A stretch of DNA of 64,000 bases from Valencia hispanica (taxonomy: Eukaryota; Chordata; Actinopteri; Cyprinodontiformes; Valenciidae). A model generated the notes under the pieces. It did not search any database, had not been told where the DNA came from, and saw nothing but the letters and a program-made list of their open reading frames with translations. This document shows positions 1 to 64,000 of this stretch, one piece after another; positions within the stretch are counted from its first letter, which is position 1; each line of letters begins with the position of its first letter. Made by a program: the position numbers and the translations under genes. The stretch is taken from assembly GCA_963556495.2 (NCBI GenBank), contig OY747722.1:21471501-21535500 (forward strand), written 5' to 3'.

Positions 1-685
1 TTCATTGCAAGTTTATTTGTGGCTTGGTGATTGGAAAACAGTTACTGCTTTTTTCATACCCTTTCATTTGCTGAATTGATTGTGTTTGTAGGCCCATTAA
101 AGCTATCTGGGGGGCTGATTGAACTGATGAATACTTTGAAATCGAAGAGCATAGATTCGCTACAAAAAGCAGCAGGACACTGAAGCTTATTAGCTAAAAT
201 CAATTTTTAGCCTTTTTGCTCAGTATTGTGACAGTCTAAAGAGTGCCCTGTCACTTAATACATTTTCAAAGTGGCAATATTTGCACAGTTGTATATTTCC
301 ATTATATTTTCCTTTTCTATCAATTTCCCTCAAGCAGTGTACTTCACATTATCAGTATCATCAGTGTCACTTTATTATTGCCCCCATTTGGGGGATGTAG
401 GGATTTCTAGATTTCCCACCAAGAAATGTTACCCCTTCAACCAGATTTTGAAAAGAAGAACACAGAGGATAGATTATATATTCCTTAACATGGTGCTCTT
501 CAACCACTGAATAATTGTACTATAAAGGTTGGATAAAAAAACAAAACTTTTATGCTACTGCAATGGAAAAAGTATTCTATTTTGCACCAATGAGTGTGAG
601 TGAATATTTTCTGTCACGTTTGGCTGTCTCTTAACGGTTTCTTTCCTTCTTTCTCTTTCCTCTCCATCACTTCCACCTCCTGCAG
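1..685 (+). other. dock4 intron (3' part), nothing recognised
   Basis: AT-rich intronic sequence ending in a pyrimidine-rich tract and a CAG acceptor at 683-685. I see no exon, RNA gene or repeat family that I can support. Confidence 0.7.
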
Positions 686-63898
<63,213 letters not shown>

Positions 63899-64000
63899 GT
63901 GGGCCACTTACATCCACTTCCGTATATCTTCATCCTTATTCGCTAAGGAGATTAAAAGTAGCCGTAAAAGTTGATTTAAAGGTGGAAGCTCAGGTTTTAA

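Overview
The window is vertebrate nuclear DNA, almost certainly from a teleost fish. The evidence is one gene split into many short GT-AG exons separated by AT-rich introns, and those introns are full of Tc1/mariner, hAT and L2/CR1-like elements of the kinds common in bony fish. I cannot name the species; a percomorph is plausible from the repeat types.

All of the recognisable cellular coding sequence belongs to one plus-strand gene, dock4 (dedicator of cytokinesis 4; the dock4a and dock4b copies cannot be told apart here). I can place 26 consecutive exons between 686 and 63898. Their splice phases agree at every junction and they join to exactly 1002 open codons. They cover the region after the N-terminal SH3 domain, the whole DHR-1/C2 lipid-binding domain (exons at 41480-47837) and most of the helical/armadillo-like middle. 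The N-terminus with SH3 lies upstream and the catalytic DHR-2 Rac/Rap exchange domain lies downstream, so the gene is partial at both ends.

The introns hold nearly everything else. Region by region: (1) 0.8-4.7 kb has a non-autonomous hAT element with a perfect 8-bp target duplication. (2) 4.8-13.8 kb has an old LINE 3' relic, a Tc1-type relic split by a retroposed insert with a 10-bp target duplication and by a second repeat, a fold-back element and a perfect 14-bp-arm hairpin. (3) 13.9-19.8 kb has Tc1-type relics, (TTCA)n and (TTCC)n arrays and a GC-richer segment that may be regulatory. (4) 20.9-29.5 kb has a nested stack: an old Tc1-type element carries a hAT MITE and a near full-length L2/CR1-like LINE, and the LINE carries a younger Tc1 element inserted just after its YADD catalytic motif. 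(5) 29.6-41.5 kb has more Tc1 relics, a (GATA)n array and a hAT MITE. (6) 42-48 kb has a pyrimidine tract, a Tc1 MITE, a LINE 3' fragment and a hAT transposase relic. (7) 48-64 kb has further Tc1 relics and a nearly complete Tc1 transposon with perfect 24-bp terminal repeats inserted 41 bp downstream of a dock4 splice donor.

I found no new gene system, CRISPR array or tRNA/rRNA gene. The most informative content is the datable nesting order of the mobile elements and how close some of them lie to dock4 splice sites.
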